DNA from: JAZDIU01 sp043804635
Lineage (GTDB): Bacteria > Chloroflexota > Dehalococcoidia > Dehalococcoidales > UBA2162
Direction of reading: 5' to 3'
DNA: 12,585 nucleotides
Assembly: GCA_043804635.1 (NCBI GenBank)
Contig: JAZDIU010000092.1
Span: 1-12,585, forward strand
Below the pieces are notes generated by a model that worked only from the letters and a program-made list of their open reading frames with translations, searched no databases and was not told the DNA's origin. The position numbers were made by a program, and so were the translations under genes. This document shows, one piece after another, positions 12,504-12,585 of the stretch; within the stretch, counting starts at the first letter, position 1, and the number at the start of each line of letters is the position of its first letter.

Positions 12504-12585
12504 ATGAGCAAACAGAAAACGCTGATGTTTTTCGGAGCACACCCAGATGATGAAACATTCGGCATAGGCTCTACCTTAGCGCAAT
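12504..12585 (+). CDS. PIG-L/LmbE family deacetylase, N-terminal part (runs off the window)
   Basis: MSKQKTLMFFGAHPDDETFGIGSTLAQ is visible. The AHPDDE motif is the zinc-binding signature of the LmbE/PIG-L family, which removes acetyl groups from N-acetylglucosamine-type sugars or related amides. The start ATG has only a weak upstream purine stretch (AAGTGA). The rest of the gene lies beyond the right edge, so the substrate class (mycothiol/bacillithiol-like, GPI-like or other) cannot be judged. Confidence 0.85.
   Translation, partial: MSKQKTLMFFGAHPDDETFGIGSTLAQ

Noticed and set aside
1..12585. CRISPR array, riboswitch, T-box or prophage
   Set aside because: No regularly spaced direct repeats, no recognisable riboswitch or T-box core, and no phage structural genes were seen; the only mobile DNA is the set of remnants at the right end.

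Overview
The window looks like chromosomal DNA of a Chloroflexota bacterium, probably Dehalococcoidia-like. This is inferred from its surface proteins (cohesin-like, CARDB and fibronectin-III-like segments with a C-terminal membrane anchor) and its general gene style; no rRNA or species marker is present, so the assignment is moderate at best. Promoters are mostly clean sigma-70 type (TTGACA, 16-18 bp, TATAAT-like).

Left part (1-4015, minus strand except the first bases): a terminator closes a gene entering from the left. Then comes a tightly packed minus-strand operon read right to left from a strong promoter near 3940-3964: a lysine 2,3-aminomutase-like radical SAM enzyme (kamA type, broken by one frameshift), two different ATP-grasp ligases of the D-Ala-D-Ala ligase superfamily and a GNAT acetyltransferase. 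Genes overlap or are 5 nt apart. A beta-amino-acid maker followed by two amide-forming ligases and an acetyltransferase suggests a small beta-lysine-containing peptide or acylated product. This is the most novel-looking system in the window, but its product is inference.

Middle left (4013-5441): small minus-strand genes: a DUF5752-like protein, an unrecognised 103-residue protein with its own terminator, a small exported protein and a 40-residue basic ORF.

Ribosomal block (5458-6345, minus): rplU-rpmA-rpmE from a near-consensus promoter. The L21 start is unusual: promoter, Shine-Dalgarno and protein alignment all point to an ATT start. A second strong promoter faces away from it and drives a 531-residue cell-surface protein.

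Right part (8143-11782): tRNA-Leu(GAG) and tRNA-Gly(GCC) on the minus strand with promoter and terminator. Diverging from them is a plus-strand operon gatB-secG-menA-like-menG-like: an amidotransferase subunit for tRNA, a Sec translocon subunit and the last two steps of menaquinone synthesis. gatB appears to be leaderless.

Right end (11792-12585): a scrapyard of mobile DNA. The C-terminal stub of a fibronectin-III surface protein abuts a tyrosine recombinase remnant, which abuts a decayed IS3-type transposase. A PIG-L/LmbE deacetylase gene then starts and runs out of the window.
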